From positions 613,145-677,144 of the forward strand of contig NZ_FXYD01000002.1 in assembly GCF_900185015.1 (NCBI RefSeq): 64,000 nucleotides of DNA, given 5' to 3'. The notes beneath the pieces are model-generated. The model was not told where the DNA came from. It did no database searches and was given only the letters and a program-made list of their open reading frames with translations. Source of the stretch: Octadecabacter ascidiaceicola (GTDB lineage: Bacteria > Pseudomonadota > Alphaproteobacteria > Rhodobacterales > Rhodobacteraceae). Each line of letters begins with the position of its first letter. Position 1 is the first letter of the stretch. The translations under genes were made by a program, and so were the position numbers. Positions 17,068 through 26,346 of this stretch are shown here, piece by piece.

Positions 17068-18083
17068 GATGTGGCCTCGAAAAAGGGGGCGGACGTTGGA
17101 ACAGGTGCATCGGGGTGCAACAAGTCCCGGTTTCTTAGGTCCTGCCAAAACTCTTCAGGAATCGTCCGCGTGACCCAGTCAGTTGTGTCTGCAAGCTCTT
17201 TGGGATTGCGCAAGCCGGGGATGACCGAGCACACCACGTCGTGCCCCAGCGGGAATTGCAGCGCGGCGGCGGGCAGTGGGACGTCAAAGCCCAGGCATAC
17301 GTCCGAGAGGTCGCGGACGCGTTGCAGAATGTGCTCAGGGGCCGCGCCATAGTTCCATGTGTCGCCACCCACCAGAATGCCGGAATTGAACGGACCACCT
17401 ACGACAACGGAAATACTCTTGGCAGCGCATTTCGGAAACAAATCATCCAGCGGGCCTTGCTCTAGCAGGGTATAGCGTCCCGCCAGCAGGAAGACGTCCC
17501 AATCGCCGATCTCTAATGCAGCAAGACAGGCTTCGGTCTCATTCACCCCAAGCCCGATTGCTTTCACGCGCCCCGAGCTGCGAAGCTCATCCAGAGCGCG
17601 ATAGCCGCTGGTCGCCAGATCCTTGAAATGGCCATGGTTTTCGGCGCCGTGGGTCATCTCTCCGATGTCATGCACATAAAGAATGTCGATCCGATCAAGA
17701 CCAAGTCGCTGAAGAGAGTCCTCAAAGGACCGCATGATCCCATCATAGCTATAGTCGTAGACCGGATGAAACGGGAGCGCATCGGGCCAGCCCATCGCTG
17801 CCGAATCAGGAAGAGCGCCGGGGGCAAGCAACCTGCCGACTTTGGTCGAAAGCTGGTAGGTTTGCCCGCGCAGCTGATCCCCGACGCGGCGTTCTGATCG
17901 GCCAAAGCCATAGAACGGCGCGGTATCAACATAGCTCATCCCGTCAGCCAGAGCGTTTGTGAGGGCTTCGGCGGCTTGGGCTTCATCAACGGCGTCAAAC
18001 AGCCCCCCCAAAGGGGCCGCGCCAAAGCCAAGTGTCGGTAGGCGGAGAGAGGTTTGGGCGACTCGCCGTGTGGTAAGCTTCAT
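17064..18083 (-). CDS. Aldo/keto reductase: L-fucose (D-threo-aldose) 1-dehydrogenase
   Basis: A 339-residue aldo/keto reductase. The catalytic tetrad is visible: D and Y in YVDTAPFYGFG (about 51-61), K in STKVG, and H in YVHDIG. The opening QTSLRLPTLGFGAAPLGG and the DTAPFYG.G.SE block match D-threo-aldose 1-dehydrogenases, which oxidise L-fucose to its lactone with NAD(P)+. It is coupled by ATGA overlaps to the IclR gene upstream and the lactonase gene downstream. The whole neighbourhood is an L-fucose pathway, which supports the substrate. Confidence 0.85.
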   Translation of the reverse strand: MKLTTRRVAQTSLRLPTLGFGAAPLGGLFDAVDEAQAAEALTNALADGMSYVDTAPFYGFGRSERRVGDQLRGQTYQLSTKVGRLLAPGALPDSAAMGWPDALPFHPVYDYSYDGIMRSFEDSLQRLGLDRIDILYVHDIGEMTHGAENHGHFKDLATSGYRALDELRSSGRVKAIGLGVNETEACLAALEIGDWDVFLLAGRYTLLEQGPLDDLFPKCAAKSISVVVGGPFNSGILVGGDTWNYGAAPEHILQRVRDLSDVCLGFDVPLPAAALQFPLGHDVVCSVIPGLRNPKELADTTDWVTRTIPEEFWQDLRNRDLLHPDAPVPTSAPFFEATS

Positions 18084-18880
18084 GGCGTCAGGTCTTTCTC
18101 AAATGGGTTCGTTCCGCCGTAGAGCGCAGTCAGCTCATTGGCCAACGTCCGGTAAATCTCGACGACCTCATCTATGGGCGGGACAACAAGATCATCGACG
18201 CGCTCAAGGTAGGGACAGCTGAGGACAGCAACCACCTGCCCCGAGGGGTTAAAGACGGGGAAAGCAAGGTTGGTGACTCCGACCGCAGTAGCCGAGGGCA
18301 TCTTTTCGTATCCGGCGGTCCGGATACGGGCCAGATGTCCATCAAACTCTGCCCGGACGACTTCGGGCTCTCCGACGGCACGCCTGTGACGGGCAATCAG
18401 ATCGTCAATCTCTTCGGGTGTGCGGAACGCAGCCAGCACACGGCCAGTCCCTGTGTTCCAAAGCCCGACAACCGTTCCGGTCTTAAGTGCGAGCCCCCAG
18501 TTTCCCGGTGATTCAGCGGTGGCGACAATCACGATGTCTCCGTTGCTTTCCATACCCATGTGACAGGACTGCCAGGCTTTGCGGGTCAGGGAACGCATGC
18601 GCGGCAAAGCAGCTTCGATCACGCGGCCGATGGGGGGATGGCGTTGGCTGATCGAGAACATTTTGAGGCTGAGCGAGTAGTGATCACCCGACGCGGACCG
18701 AATGACATAGCCACGCCGGACCAGTGTCGACAGCATCCGGTAAATTTCGTTCGGTGAGCGATCAAGCGACTTTGCCAGCTCTCTTTGCGTCAGGCCCTCT
18801 CCGTGGTTGGCCAGCAACTCAATGATGTCCAAGCCCTTTTCCAGAGCGGGGGCGCGATACTTGTCGCTGGCGTCGTCCAT
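18080..18880 (-). CDS. IclR-family transcription regulator of the L-fucose locus
   Basis: A 266-residue IclR-type regulator: winged HTH at about 15-75 (LTQRELAKSLDRSPNEIYRM) and a C-terminal GAF-like effector domain (about 85-255). It is the first gene of the leftward L-fucose operon and faces the ABC importer operon across a 147-base divergent spacer, so it most likely controls both. The effector is probably L-fucose or a pathway acid; this is inferred from position. Its stop overlaps the dehydrogenase start. Confidence 0.88.
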   Translation of the reverse strand: MDDASDKYRAPALEKGLDIIELLANHGEGLTQRELAKSLDRSPNEIYRMLSTLVRRGYVIRSASGDHYSLSLKMFSISQRHPPIGRVIEAALPRMRSLTRKAWQSCHMGMESNGDIVIVATAESPGNWGLALKTGTVVGLWNTGTGRVLAAFRTPEEIDDLIARHRRAVGEPEVVRAEFDGHLARIRTAGYEKMPSATAVGVTNLAFPVFNPSGQVVAVLSCPYLERVDDLVVPPIDEVVEIYRTLANELTALYGGTNPFEKDLTP

Positions 18881-18947
18881 TGGTGTTCTTTCCTACGTTC
18901 GGGTCTCAGCCAGTCTCGCGAACTCGCCAGTATTGTCAAGCTTGATT

Positions 18948-18972
18948 TATGTGTGAATAAATGTTTTACATA
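18948..18972. promoter_or_regulatory. Candidate IclR operator in the divergent spacer
   Basis: The 147-base spacer between the IclR gene and the sugar-binding-protein gene holds an A/T-rich dyad TATGT-N15-ACATA at 18948-18972, within a patch likely to contain the promoters. IclR regulators often bind such dyads in divergent spacers. The assignment rests on symmetry and position only. Confidence 0.4.
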
Positions 18973-19027
18973 CGAATATCGCCACAGAGAAGCAGGCGGA
19001 AATATCATCGCACCATGGGAGGAAACG

Positions 19028-20350
19028 ATGAAAAGAATGAATATTTTAAAGGCTTTGCTTGCCAGCACCTCGATTGTAGCGGCTGCTGATTCGGCGATGG
19101 CTCAGGATTGGGGCAGCTTCGACGGCGTTACGATCGAAGCAAAACTCATCGGGGGTGAGCAGTATGAAGGGCTCTACGCTCGCATCGCCGAGTGGGAAGC
19201 AGCGACCGGTGCAACCGTCGATATCATCTCCAAGAAGAGCCACTTCGAGATTGATAAAGAGATCAAGTCGGATATGGCCGCTGGCACCACCGATTGGTGC
19301 GTTGGGTCGAACCACTCGTCTTTCGCACCTCAGTATGAGGGCCTTTACGTTGACCTGAACGATCTGGTTCCGGCCGAAGTGATTGCCGAATTTGTTCCCG
19401 GCATTATTGGTGCATCTACCGTGGGTGGCGAACTGCTGATGCTGCCACGTGCGCAATTTGACGTGTCAGTTTTGTACTACCTGAAATCCAACTACGAAGA
19501 TGCCGAGCAAGCTGCGGCCTTTGAGGCTGAATATGGTTACCCGTTGACGGTTCCTGATACGTGGGAGCAGGTCAAAGATCAGGCAATGTTCTTTGCGGAT
19601 CCTCCGAACTTCTACGGCACACAATACGCGGGTAAGGACGAAGCAATCGTTGGCCGTTTCTACGAAATGGTTGTCGCCGAAGGTGGTAATTATCTGGACG
19701 AAGACAACCGCCCGATCTTCAACTCCGACGCTGGGCAGCGCGCTCTGCAATGGTTTGTTGATCTTTACGAAGCAGGCGCGGTTCCTGCGGGTACTACCAG
19801 CTACGTCTGGGACGACCTTGGTCAGGGCTTTGCAAGTGGCACGGTTGCATTGAACCTCGATTGGCCGGGTTGGGCAGGTTTCTTCAACGATCCCGAGGCC
19901 TCTCAGGCCGCTGGTAACGTTGGCGTCGCTGTGCAGCCAATGGGGTCCGTAACACGCACCGGTTGGTCCGGTCATCACGGTTTCTCTGTGACCAATGATT
20001 GTGAAAACAAAGACGCAGCGGCATCGCTTGTGATGTTCCTGACGAGCGAAGAAAGCCAGTTGGCCGAATCCGCCGGTGGGTCTTTGCCAACACGCACAGC
20101 CGTCTGGGAGGCCAACATTGCGGCAGCAGAAGCCGGAGACGATCCATTCCGTGCTGAAGCTTTGGCCGCCTTTGCTGCGGGCGCTGAATACGCCTTTGCA
20201 GTCCCAGCGATCCCTGAGTGGGGTGAGAGCACTAACCTTGTGTTCCCTGAGCTGCAAGCTGCCATTGTCGGTGACAAAACAGTTGAAGAAGCGCTCAATG
20301 ACGCCGCTGAGGCTGTTGATGAACTGATGCGCGAGTCTGGTTATTACTAA
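19028..20350 (+). CDS. ABC sugar transporter, periplasmic binding protein (L-fucose)
   Basis: A 440-residue family-1 extracellular solute-binding protein. The ATG at 19028 follows a GGGAGGAAACG ribosome-binding site and gives a signal peptide ending SAMAQD. WSGHHGFSVTNDCENKDAA is typical of sugar-binding proteins of CUT1 importers. It is followed by two permeases, a MalK-type ATPase and the L-fucose enzymes, so the ligand is probably L-fucose or a fucosyl sugar. A long in-frame extension upstream overlaps the IclR gene and is rejected. Confidence 0.9.
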   Translation: MKRMNILKALLASTSIVAAADSAMAQDWGSFDGVTIEAKLIGGEQYEGLYARIAEWEAATGATVDIISKKSHFEIDKEIKSDMAAGTTDWCVGSNHSSFAPQYEGLYVDLNDLVPAEVIAEFVPGIIGASTVGGELLMLPRAQFDVSVLYYLKSNYEDAEQAAAFEAEYGYPLTVPDTWEQVKDQAMFFADPPNFYGTQYAGKDEAIVGRFYEMVVAEGGNYLDEDNRPIFNSDAGQRALQWFVDLYEAGAVPAGTTSYVWDDLGQGFASGTVALNLDWPGWAGFFNDPEASQAAGNVGVAVQPMGSVTRTGWSGHHGFSVTNDCENKDAAASLVMFLTSEESQLAESAGGSLPTRTAVWEANIAAAEAGDDPFRAEALAAFAAGAEYAFAVPAIPEWGESTNLVFPELQAAIVGDKTVEEALNDAAEAVDELMRESGYY

Positions 20351-20364
20351 CTAGACTTCGCTGT

Positions 20365-20390
20365 TCGGGGGCGACCTTCGTCGCCCCCGA
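20365..20390 (+). promoter_or_regulatory. Stem-loop between binding-protein and permease genes
   Basis: A perfect 10-bp stem (TCGGGGGCGA with TCGCCCCCGA) and a six-base loop CCTTCG lie in the 71-base space after the binding-protein gene. No T-run follows. Such stem-loops protect the upstream mRNA or partly stop transcription, so that more binding protein than permease is made. Confidence 0.65.
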
Positions 20391-20421
20391 TATATTCCTC
20401 AGATTACCCAAAAGGTGAACT

Positions 20422-21315
20422 ATGCTTCGTCGCCGCTTCCCCGAGTGGTTTGTTCTGCTGTTGCCTGCGATCATCGTGATCGCCGCAGTCGTTCTTATCC
20501 CGCTTATCTTCTCCCTCTATTCAAGCTTTACCCCTTATAAGCTGACACGCCCGTCCACGCTTTGGACGTGGGTTGGTACCTACAATTACGAAAAGATCCT
20601 GACGGATGCGAAGTTCTGGGCCGCCTTTGGGCGCACGGTTCTTTTCCTCACAATTGTGTTGAACCTGGAGTTGGTCTTGGGTCTCGGGATCGCGCTTTTG
20701 ATGAACAAGGTCACATGGGGTCAGCGCACTTTGCGTACAATTCTGATGTTCCCGATGATGTTCTCGCCCATCCTTGTCGGGTTCCAGTTCAAATTCATAT
20801 TCAACGACAACATCGGTCTGGTGAATAACGCACTACAGTCGATGGGGTTCAATGTTGCGCTGCCGTGGTTGGTAGACGGAAAACTGGCAATGTTCTCGAT
20901 TATCTTCGCCGAGGTCTGGATGAGCACTTCGGTGTTCGCGATCCTGATCCTTGCTGGATTGTTCGCAATGCCGCGTGATCCACTGGAGGCCGCGAAAGTT
21001 GATGGATGCACCCCATGGCAATCCTTCCGCCACATCACTTTGCCGTTCCTGATGCCATTCATTTTCATCGCAATGACAATCCGCAGCCTGGACGTCGCGC
21101 GCGCCTACGACATCGTCCAAATCATGACCGGCGGTGGCCCTGCGCGCCGTACCGAACTGCTGTGGACCTTGATGAGCCGCACTGGCTATGTCGATGCCCG
21201 CATGGGTCTAGCCAACGCGATGGGCTACGTCTCGATCCTCTTGTCCATCGTCTTCACGATCTACTTCTTCCATAAACTTAGCGCCGCACGCGCCCAAATT
21301 GGCATGGGGGGGTAG
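20422..21315 (+). CDS. ABC sugar transporter, permease (MalF/UgpA type)
   Basis: A 297-residue inner-membrane permease with six hydrophobic segments; the first is VLLLPAIIVIAAVVLIPLIF. The EAA loop that contacts the ATPase is DPLEAAKVDGCTPWQSFRHI (about 191-210). It belongs to the CUT1 family and pairs with the next permease. SD AAAGGTG precedes the ATG. It imports the locus sugar, probably L-fucose. Confidence 0.9.
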   Translation: MLRRRFPEWFVLLLPAIIVIAAVVLIPLIFSLYSSFTPYKLTRPSTLWTWVGTYNYEKILTDAKFWAAFGRTVLFLTIVLNLELVLGLGIALLMNKVTWGQRTLRTILMFPMMFSPILVGFQFKFIFNDNIGLVNNALQSMGFNVALPWLVDGKLAMFSIIFAEVWMSTSVFAILILAGLFAMPRDPLEAAKVDGCTPWQSFRHITLPFLMPFIFIAMTIRSLDVARAYDIVQIMTGGGPARRTELLWTLMSRTGYVDARMGLANAMGYVSILLSIVFTIYFFHKLSAARAQIGMGG

Positions 21316-21319
21316 AAAC

Positions 21320-22183
21320 ATGGATCGCAATCAAACTCATCGCAACCGCAAACGCGCCCTCAAGACACTGCATTTCATCGCCTTGTTTGCGACAATGTCG
21401 GTCATCTGCATACCGGGTCTCTGGATTGTGCTGAACTCGTTCCGCCCCACCGTCGAGATCATGGCGAAGCCACCGATTTGGACACCAACTTTCACGCTCG
21501 ACCACTACCGCGCCATGTTTAGTGGCGCAGGTGAGGGTGGTGTGCCGGTGTTCAGCTACTTTCGAAACTCTCTGATTGTTTCGGTCGTTTCAACGGCAAT
21601 CGCCATTCTGATCGGCATGTCCGGCGGCTATGCATTTGCCCGCTATCGCTTTAAGGGCAAAGCTGGGTATTTCGTTGGCCTGATGCTGTTTCGTGCGGTG
21701 CCCGGTGTGGCTTTGTCGCTGCCTCTGTTCATCGTCTTTGCAAAAGTCGGGATCATCGACACCCATTTTGGGCTGATCCTTGTCTACGTCGCCCTGAACG
21801 TCCCCTTTACAATCTGGCTGACGGACGGGTTTTTCCGTCAGATACCAAAGGAGTTGCATGAAGCCGCAGAAATCGACGGCTGCACCCGCTGGCAAGCGTT
21901 TTGGAAGGTTGAATTCCCTGTTGCGCGCTCAGGAGTCGCATCAGCCGCGATCTTTGCCTTCCTAACGTCGTGGAATGAATTCGCTTTGGCCTCGCAACTG
22001 ACCCGCTCAGTCGGCTCCAAAACAATGCCCGTGGGCCTGTTGGACTTCACCGCGGAATTCACAATCAATTGGGGAGGCATGTGCGCCCTGGCGGTCCTAA
22101 TGATCGTTCCCGCACTGATCCTCACCTTCATCGTTCAGAAACACCTGATTGCCGGCCTCACGTTCGGCGGTGTCAAAGGATAA
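21320..22183 (+). CDS. ABC sugar transporter, permease (MalG/UgpE type)
   Basis: A 287-residue permease; the ATG at 21320 begins [15 protein letters not shown], a positively charged cytoplasmic end, and lies five bases after the preceding gene's stop. Six membrane segments are visible and the EAA loop is [20 protein letters not shown] (about 180-199). It forms the channel with the previous permease. The start seven codons upstream would overlap the previous gene and is less likely. Confidence 0.9.
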   Translation: MDRNQTHRNRKRALKTLHFIALFATMSVICIPGLWIVLNSFRPTVEIMAKPPIWTPTFTLDHYRAMFSGAGEGGVPVFSYFRNSLIVSVVSTAIAILIGMSGGYAFARYRFKGKAGYFVGLMLFRAVPGVALSLPLFIVFAKVGIIDTHFGLILVYVALNVPFTIWLTDGFFRQIPKELHEAAEIDGCTRWQAFWKVEFPVARSGVASAAIFAFLTSWNEFALASQLTRSVGSKTMPVGLLDFTAEFTINWGGMCALAVLMIVPALILTFIVQKHLIAGLTFGGVKG

Positions 22184-22187
22184 GATA

Positions 22188-23282
22188 ATGACCGAAGTTA
22201 ACCTTTCAAAAGTCGTCAAATTCTACGGAAAGCATCGTGCCGTGCATGGCATTGACCTGGCTATACATGACGGTGAATTCGTCGTGCTGGTTGGTCCATC
22301 AGGGTGTGGCAAGTCCACGACGTTGCGGATGATCGCAGGCCTTGAGGATATCTCAGACGGCGAAGTCAGTATCGGAGGGCGGGTTGTAAATGACCTCCCC
22401 CCCCGAGAGCGCAATATCTCAATGGTGTTCCAAAACTACGCGCTCTACCCGCATATGACCGTTCGGGAAAACCTTGGTTTCTCATTGAAAGTTGCCAAGA
22501 AGGAAGAGACGGAAATTGAAAAGGCCGTGGACGAAGCTGCCGGCATTCTGGGCCTCGATGAGTTGATGGAGCGCAAGCCTGCTGAACTCTCTGGTGGTCA
22601 ACGTCAGCGTGTTGCGATGGGCCGCGCCATTGTGCGCCATCCCGATGTCTTTTTGTTCGATGAACCGTTGTCCAATCTTGACGCCAAGTTGCGTACGCAG
22701 ATGCGCGTTGAGATTAAGAAGTTGCACCAGAAAGTCGGCAATACGATCATCTACGTGACCCATGATCAAGTTGAGGCGATGACGCTGGCTGACCGGATTG
22801 TGTTGATGCAAGATGGGTACATCGTGCAGGTTGGAACGCCGCTCGAATTGTTTAACGCACCTGTAAACACGTTTGTCGCGTCCTTTATCGGCTCACCGCC
22901 AATGAACCTGATCGACGGCACGGTTTCAGGCACGGACACGATCAAACTGGCTGGAGGGCTTGACGTCCCGGTGCCTGCCGCCGCGCGTGGGCAGGTGACG
23001 GACGGCCAGAAAGTGCAGTTTGGGTTCCGCGCTGATAACCTGATGCCTGAGGGTCACGCGGTTCAAGAAGAAGGTGAGAAAGCCAATCTTGAGCTGACCG
23101 TAACCCTGACCGAGCCGTTGGGCACAGAAACAGTCCTGTTTACCGACATTGCCGGAACTGAGGTGCAGGCGAAGATGCTCAACCCGCGCCCTGTGCGCCC
23201 CGGTGAAGTGCTGAAATTCCGCCTGATGCTGGACAAGTGCCACGTCTTCGACGCGAACACGACCGAAGCAATCCGAGGTTAA
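22188..23282 (+). CDS. ABC sugar transporter, ATP-binding protein (MalK/UgpC type)
   Basis: A 364-residue ATPase. Walker [10 protein letters not shown] (about 37-45), signature [12 protein letters not shown], Walker [13 protein letters not shown] and the H-loop [10 protein letters not shown] are all intact. The C-terminal third (about 240-364) is the OB-fold/TOBE domain of MalK-type proteins. It drives the importer formed by the two preceding permeases. The start at 22188 is five bases after the permease stop. Confidence 0.93.
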   Translation: MTEVNLSKVVKFYGKHRAVHGIDLAIHDGEFVVLVGPSGCGKSTTLRMIAGLEDISDGEVSIGGRVVNDLPPRERNISMVFQNYALYPHMTVRENLGFSLKVAKKEETEIEKAVDEAAGILGLDELMERKPAELSGGQRQRVAMGRAIVRHPDVFLFDEPLSNLDAKLRTQMRVEIKKLHQKVGNTIIYVTHDQVEAMTLADRIVLMQDGYIVQVGTPLELFNAPVNTFVASFIGSPPMNLIDGTVSGTDTIKLAGGLDVPVPAAARGQVTDGQKVQFGFRADNLMPEGHAVQEEGEKANLELTVTLTEPLGTETVLFTDIAGTEVQAKMLNPRPVRPGEVLKFRLMLDKCHVFDANTTEAIRG

Positions 23283-23285
23283 AAC

Positions 23286-24398
23286 ATGACGAAAATCATT
23301 CGGATAGAATTGCAGATGATCGACCTTGTGCCCAAGGTGAAGCGGGTCGACGCCATACAGTCATTTGTTAGCCAAGAAACCCCCATGGTCACGATTTATG
23401 ACAGCGATGGGGCCGTTGGAACCGGCTACAGTTATACCATCGGCACAGGTGGACCGTCGGTTATGGCGCTGTTGGAACATACGCTCGCGCCTGCACTGAT
23501 TGGGCGCGATCCAGATCGTATCAATGGGATATGGCGTGACCTTCGGCGCATGACCAATGCCACCGCAGTGGGCGCAATCACATCGCTTGCACTGGCTGCG
23601 GTTGACACTGCTCTATGGGATCTGAAGTGCAAAAAGGCAGGTCTGCCTTTGTGGAAAGCCGCCGGCGGAAGCCGCGACCGTGTCCCGCTTTACACCACCG
23701 AAGGCGGCTGGCTGCATCTGGAAACGCAGGCGCTGGTCGATGATGCGCTGGAAATGCAGGCCAAAGGCTTCAAGGGGTCCAAGATCAAGATCGGCCGTGA
23801 CCATGTCAGCGAGGATGCGGCGCGCCTTGGCGCCGTGCGCTCAGCTGTTGGCGATGGGTATGAGATCATGACGGACGCCAATCAGAGCTTCACCCTTTCC
23901 GAAGCAATCCGGCGCGCACCGATGCTTGAGGAACATGGTATCGGATGGTTCGAAGAGCCGTTGCCCGCAGATGATGTCGCAAGCCACGCAGCGCTGGCCC
24001 GGCACACCTCGGTCCCGATTGCCGTGGGCGAAAGCATGTATTCGTTAAGCCAGTTCAAAGACTATTTGCATGCAGGCGCAGCAAGTATCGTGCAGGTCGA
24101 TGTAGCACGGGTTGGCGGCATCACGCCCTGGCTGAAGGTCGCGCATTTGGCCGAGGCCTTTAACATCATGGTTTGCCCGCATTTCCTGATGGAATTGCAC
24201 CTGCCACTAGTGTGCGCGGTGTCGAATGCCAAATGGCTGGAGTATATTCCGCAGCTGGACAGCGTGACGACGCAAGCTATGCAAATCTCGGATGGCTACG
24301 CAGTGCCGTCGGATGAACCCGGCCTTGGAATTCGTTGGGATCACGAGGCCATTGCCCACAAATCGCTGATGTCCAAAACGATCACCGAGGGATCATGA
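23286..24398 (+). CDS. Mandelate racemase/muconate lactonising enzyme family protein
   Basis: A 370-residue enolase-superfamily enzyme. The catalytic pattern of the mandelate-racemase group is seen: KxK in GSKIKIGRD (about 163-167), metal ligands D in MTDANQ, E in FEEPLP and E in VGESMY, and a histidine in CPHF. Members dehydrate or epimerise sugar acids. It lies inside the L-fucose operon, yet a canonical L-fuconate dehydratase is encoded four genes downstream, so this one probably handles a second aldonate or an epimer. Its stop overlaps the mutarotase start. Confidence 0.85.
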   Translation: MTKIIRIELQMIDLVPKVKRVDAIQSFVSQETPMVTIYDSDGAVGTGYSYTIGTGGPSVMALLEHTLAPALIGRDPDRINGIWRDLRRMTNATAVGAITSLALAAVDTALWDLKCKKAGLPLWKAAGGSRDRVPLYTTEGGWLHLETQALVDDALEMQAKGFKGSKIKIGRDHVSEDAARLGAVRSAVGDGYEIMTDANQSFTLSEAIRRAPMLEEHGIGWFEEPLPADDVASHAALARHTSVPIAVGESMYSLSQFKDYLHAGAASIVQVDVARVGGITPWLKVAHLAEAFNIMVCPHFLMELHLPLVCAVSNAKWLEYIPQLDSVTTQAMQISDGYAVPSDEPGLGIRWDHEAIAHKSLMSKTITEGS

Positions 24399-24727
24399 TG
24401 CAACGCATGGGGATGCTCATCGGTGTCAAACCCGACAAGATCGACGAATATAAGCGGCTGCATGCCGCCGCCTGGCCTCATGTGTTGGCTCAAATCAAAG
24501 GCAGCAACATTCAGAACTACACAATTTTCCTTCGTGAGCCTGAGAATTTGTTGTTCGGCTACTGGGAATATCATGGCACGGATTTTGAGGGTGATATGAC
24601 CCGCATGGCCGAAGACCCGAAAACACGGGAATGGTGGACGCACACCGACCCCTGCCAGTCCCCGCTCGCGACGCGTGCAGAGGGCGAGCAGTGGTCGATG
24701 ATGGAAGAAGTATTTCACACGGATTGA
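24395..24727 (+). CDS. L-rhamnose/L-fucose mutarotase (RhaM family)
   Basis: A 110-residue protein of the RhaM (DUF718) family: MQRMGMLIGVKPDKIDEYKR at the start, then LHAAAWP with the catalytic histidine, and FGYWEY. It interconverts the alpha and beta anomers of 6-deoxy-sugars so that the dehydrogenase gets the right one. The ATG at 24395 overlaps the preceding stop (ATGATG; the second ATG is equally possible). Its place in an L-fucose operon fits. Confidence 0.88.
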   Translation: MMQRMGMLIGVKPDKIDEYKRLHAAAWPHVLAQIKGSNIQNYTIFLREPENLLFGYWEYHGTDFEGDMTRMAEDPKTREWWTHTDPCQSPLATRAEGEQWSMMEEVFHTD

Positions 24728-24732
24728 GAGAC

Positions 24733-25482
24733 ATGACAGAGAAACAGGGCCGTTTGGCCAGAAAAAAGACACTGATCACGGCCGCTGGCCAAGGCATCGG
24801 GCGCACCACAGCAGAGCTTTGGGCCGCTGAGGGCGCGCAGGTTATTGCCAGCGACATCAACGACGCCGCGCTGGCGGAACTGGACGCGATTGATGGGGTT
24901 ACTGCCCTGAAGCTTGATGTGACCGACGCAGGCGCGGTTCAGGCGGCGGTGGCTGACATGGGCGCGCTGGACGTGCTGTTCAACTGCGCGGGCTATGTCG
25001 CCAACGGCTCGATCCTTGAATGCGCCGAAAAAGACTGGGATTTCAGCTTCGATCTGAACGTCAAAGCGATGTATCGGCTGATCAAGCTGACGCTTCCGGC
25101 CATGCTGGACAATGGCAGCGGGTCCATCATCAACATGTCCTCGGTCGCCTCTTCAATAAAAGGCGTGCCCAATCGCTTTGCGTATTGTGCATCCAAGGCG
25201 GCTGTCATCGGCATGACCAAATCCGTCGCCGCCGATTACGTGACCCGCGGCATTCGCTGTAATGCGATTTGTCCCGGCACGGTTGACAGCCCGTCAATGC
25301 ATGGGCGGCTGCGGGCAACAGGTGACTATGAAAAGGCCCTGTCCGATTTTATCGCCCGTCAGCCCATGGGCCGCATCGGCACGCCCGAAGAAATCGCCGC
25401 TTTGGCCCTTTACCTCGCCAGCGACGACAGCGCTTTTACGACCGGCCAAACGCACGCCATCGACGGCGGCTGGTCCATCTAA
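24733..25482 (+). CDS. SDR: 2-keto-3-deoxy-L-fuconate dehydrogenase
   Basis: A 249-residue short-chain dehydrogenase. The nucleotide motif is ITAAGQGIG (TGxxxGxG type with A for the first G), the fold motif is NCAG, the catalytic Ser is in NMSSVAS, and the YxxxK is YCASK. The ending TGQTHAIDGGWSI is usual. In Xanthomonas-type L-fucose degradation this enzyme oxidises 2-keto-3-deoxy-L-fuconate to the 2,4-diketo acid. Its place next to the FAH hydrolase and FucD supports that step. The ATG at 24733 follows a GAGAG site; a long upstream extension overlaps the mutarotase and is rejected. Confidence 0.85.
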   Translation: MTEKQGRLARKKTLITAAGQGIGRTTAELWAAEGAQVIASDINDAALAELDAIDGVTALKLDVTDAGAVQAAVADMGALDVLFNCAGYVANGSILECAEKDWDFSFDLNVKAMYRLIKLTLPAMLDNGSGSIINMSSVASSIKGVPNRFAYCASKAAVIGMTKSVAADYVTRGIRCNAICPGTVDSPSMHGRLRATGDYEKALSDFIARQPMGRIGTPEEIAALALYLASDDSAFTTGQTHAIDGGWSI

Positions 25483-25503
25483 TAATCCTCAAGGAGACCA
25501 ACA

Positions 25504-26346
25504 ATGAAACTTTTACGATTTGGCCCCTTGGGCAATGAAAAACCCGGCCTTCTGGATGCCGACGGCGCAATTCGCGACCTGTCCGGCGTTGTTGGCGATC
25601 TTAGCGGAGCGGTGCTGGGCGATGACAGCCTCGCCAAGCTGCGCGGGATCGATCCGGCAACGCTGCCGGTGGTCGAAGGCAACCCGCGCATTGGCGCCTG
25701 TGTCGGACAAGTGGGCAAGTTCATCTGTATCGGCCTGAACTATGCCGATCACGCCGCCGAAAGCGGCATGGCGCTGCCGGAAGAGCCGGTGATATTCTTC
25801 AAAGCCACGTCTTCGATCATAGGTCCTGATGATGATGTGGAAATTCCGCGGACTTCGGTCAAGTCCGACTGGGAAGTTGAGCTGGGCGTGGTGATCGGCA
25901 AGCACACCAAATATGTCGCGGTCGAAGATGCACTGGATCATGTGGCGGGCTATTGTGTGGTCAATGACCTTAGCGAGCGAGATTTTCAGATTCACCGCTC
26001 TGGCCAATGGGTCAAAGGCAAATCCTGCGATACATTTGGTCCGATTGGTCCGTGGCTGGTCACGCGTGACGACGTGCCTGATCCGCAGAACCTGTCGATG
26101 TATCTGGAGGTCAACGGCCACCGCTATCAGGACGGGTCAACCAAAACGATGCATTTTGGTGTGGCAACCGTGGTGTCTCACCTGTCACAATTCATGAGCC
26201 TTCAACCCGGTGATGTGATCTCGACTGGCACCCCCCCGGGAGTGGGTCTTGGCCAAACCCCCGAAACCTACCTGAAACCCGGCGACACGATGGAACTGGG
26301 GATCGAAGGGTTGGGCATCCAGAAACAAAATGTAGTGGCAGGTTGA
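25504..26346 (+). CDS. FAH-family 2,4-diketo-3-deoxy-L-fuconate hydrolase
   Basis: A 280-residue fumarylacetoacetate-hydrolase-family protein. Metal ligands are seen in DWEVELGVVIG (two glutamates) and VNDLSERDFQ (aspartate); ISTGTPPGVG is the family's C-terminal signature. In the oxidative L-fucose pathway it cleaves the diketo acid into pyruvate and L-lactate. SD AAGGAGA lies before the ATG. Its stop overlaps the fucD start (ATGA). Confidence 0.88.
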   Translation: MKLLRFGPLGNEKPGLLDADGAIRDLSGVVGDLSGAVLGDDSLAKLRGIDPATLPVVEGNPRIGACVGQVGKFICIGLNYADHAAESGMALPEEPVIFFKATSSIIGPDDDVEIPRTSVKSDWEVELGVVIGKHTKYVAVEDALDHVAGYCVVNDLSERDFQIHRSGQWVKGKSCDTFGPIGPWLVTRDDVPDPQNLSMYLEVNGHRYQDGSTKTMHFGVATVVSHLSQFMSLQPGDVISTGTPPGVGLGQTPETYLKPGDTMELGIEGLGIQKQNVVAG

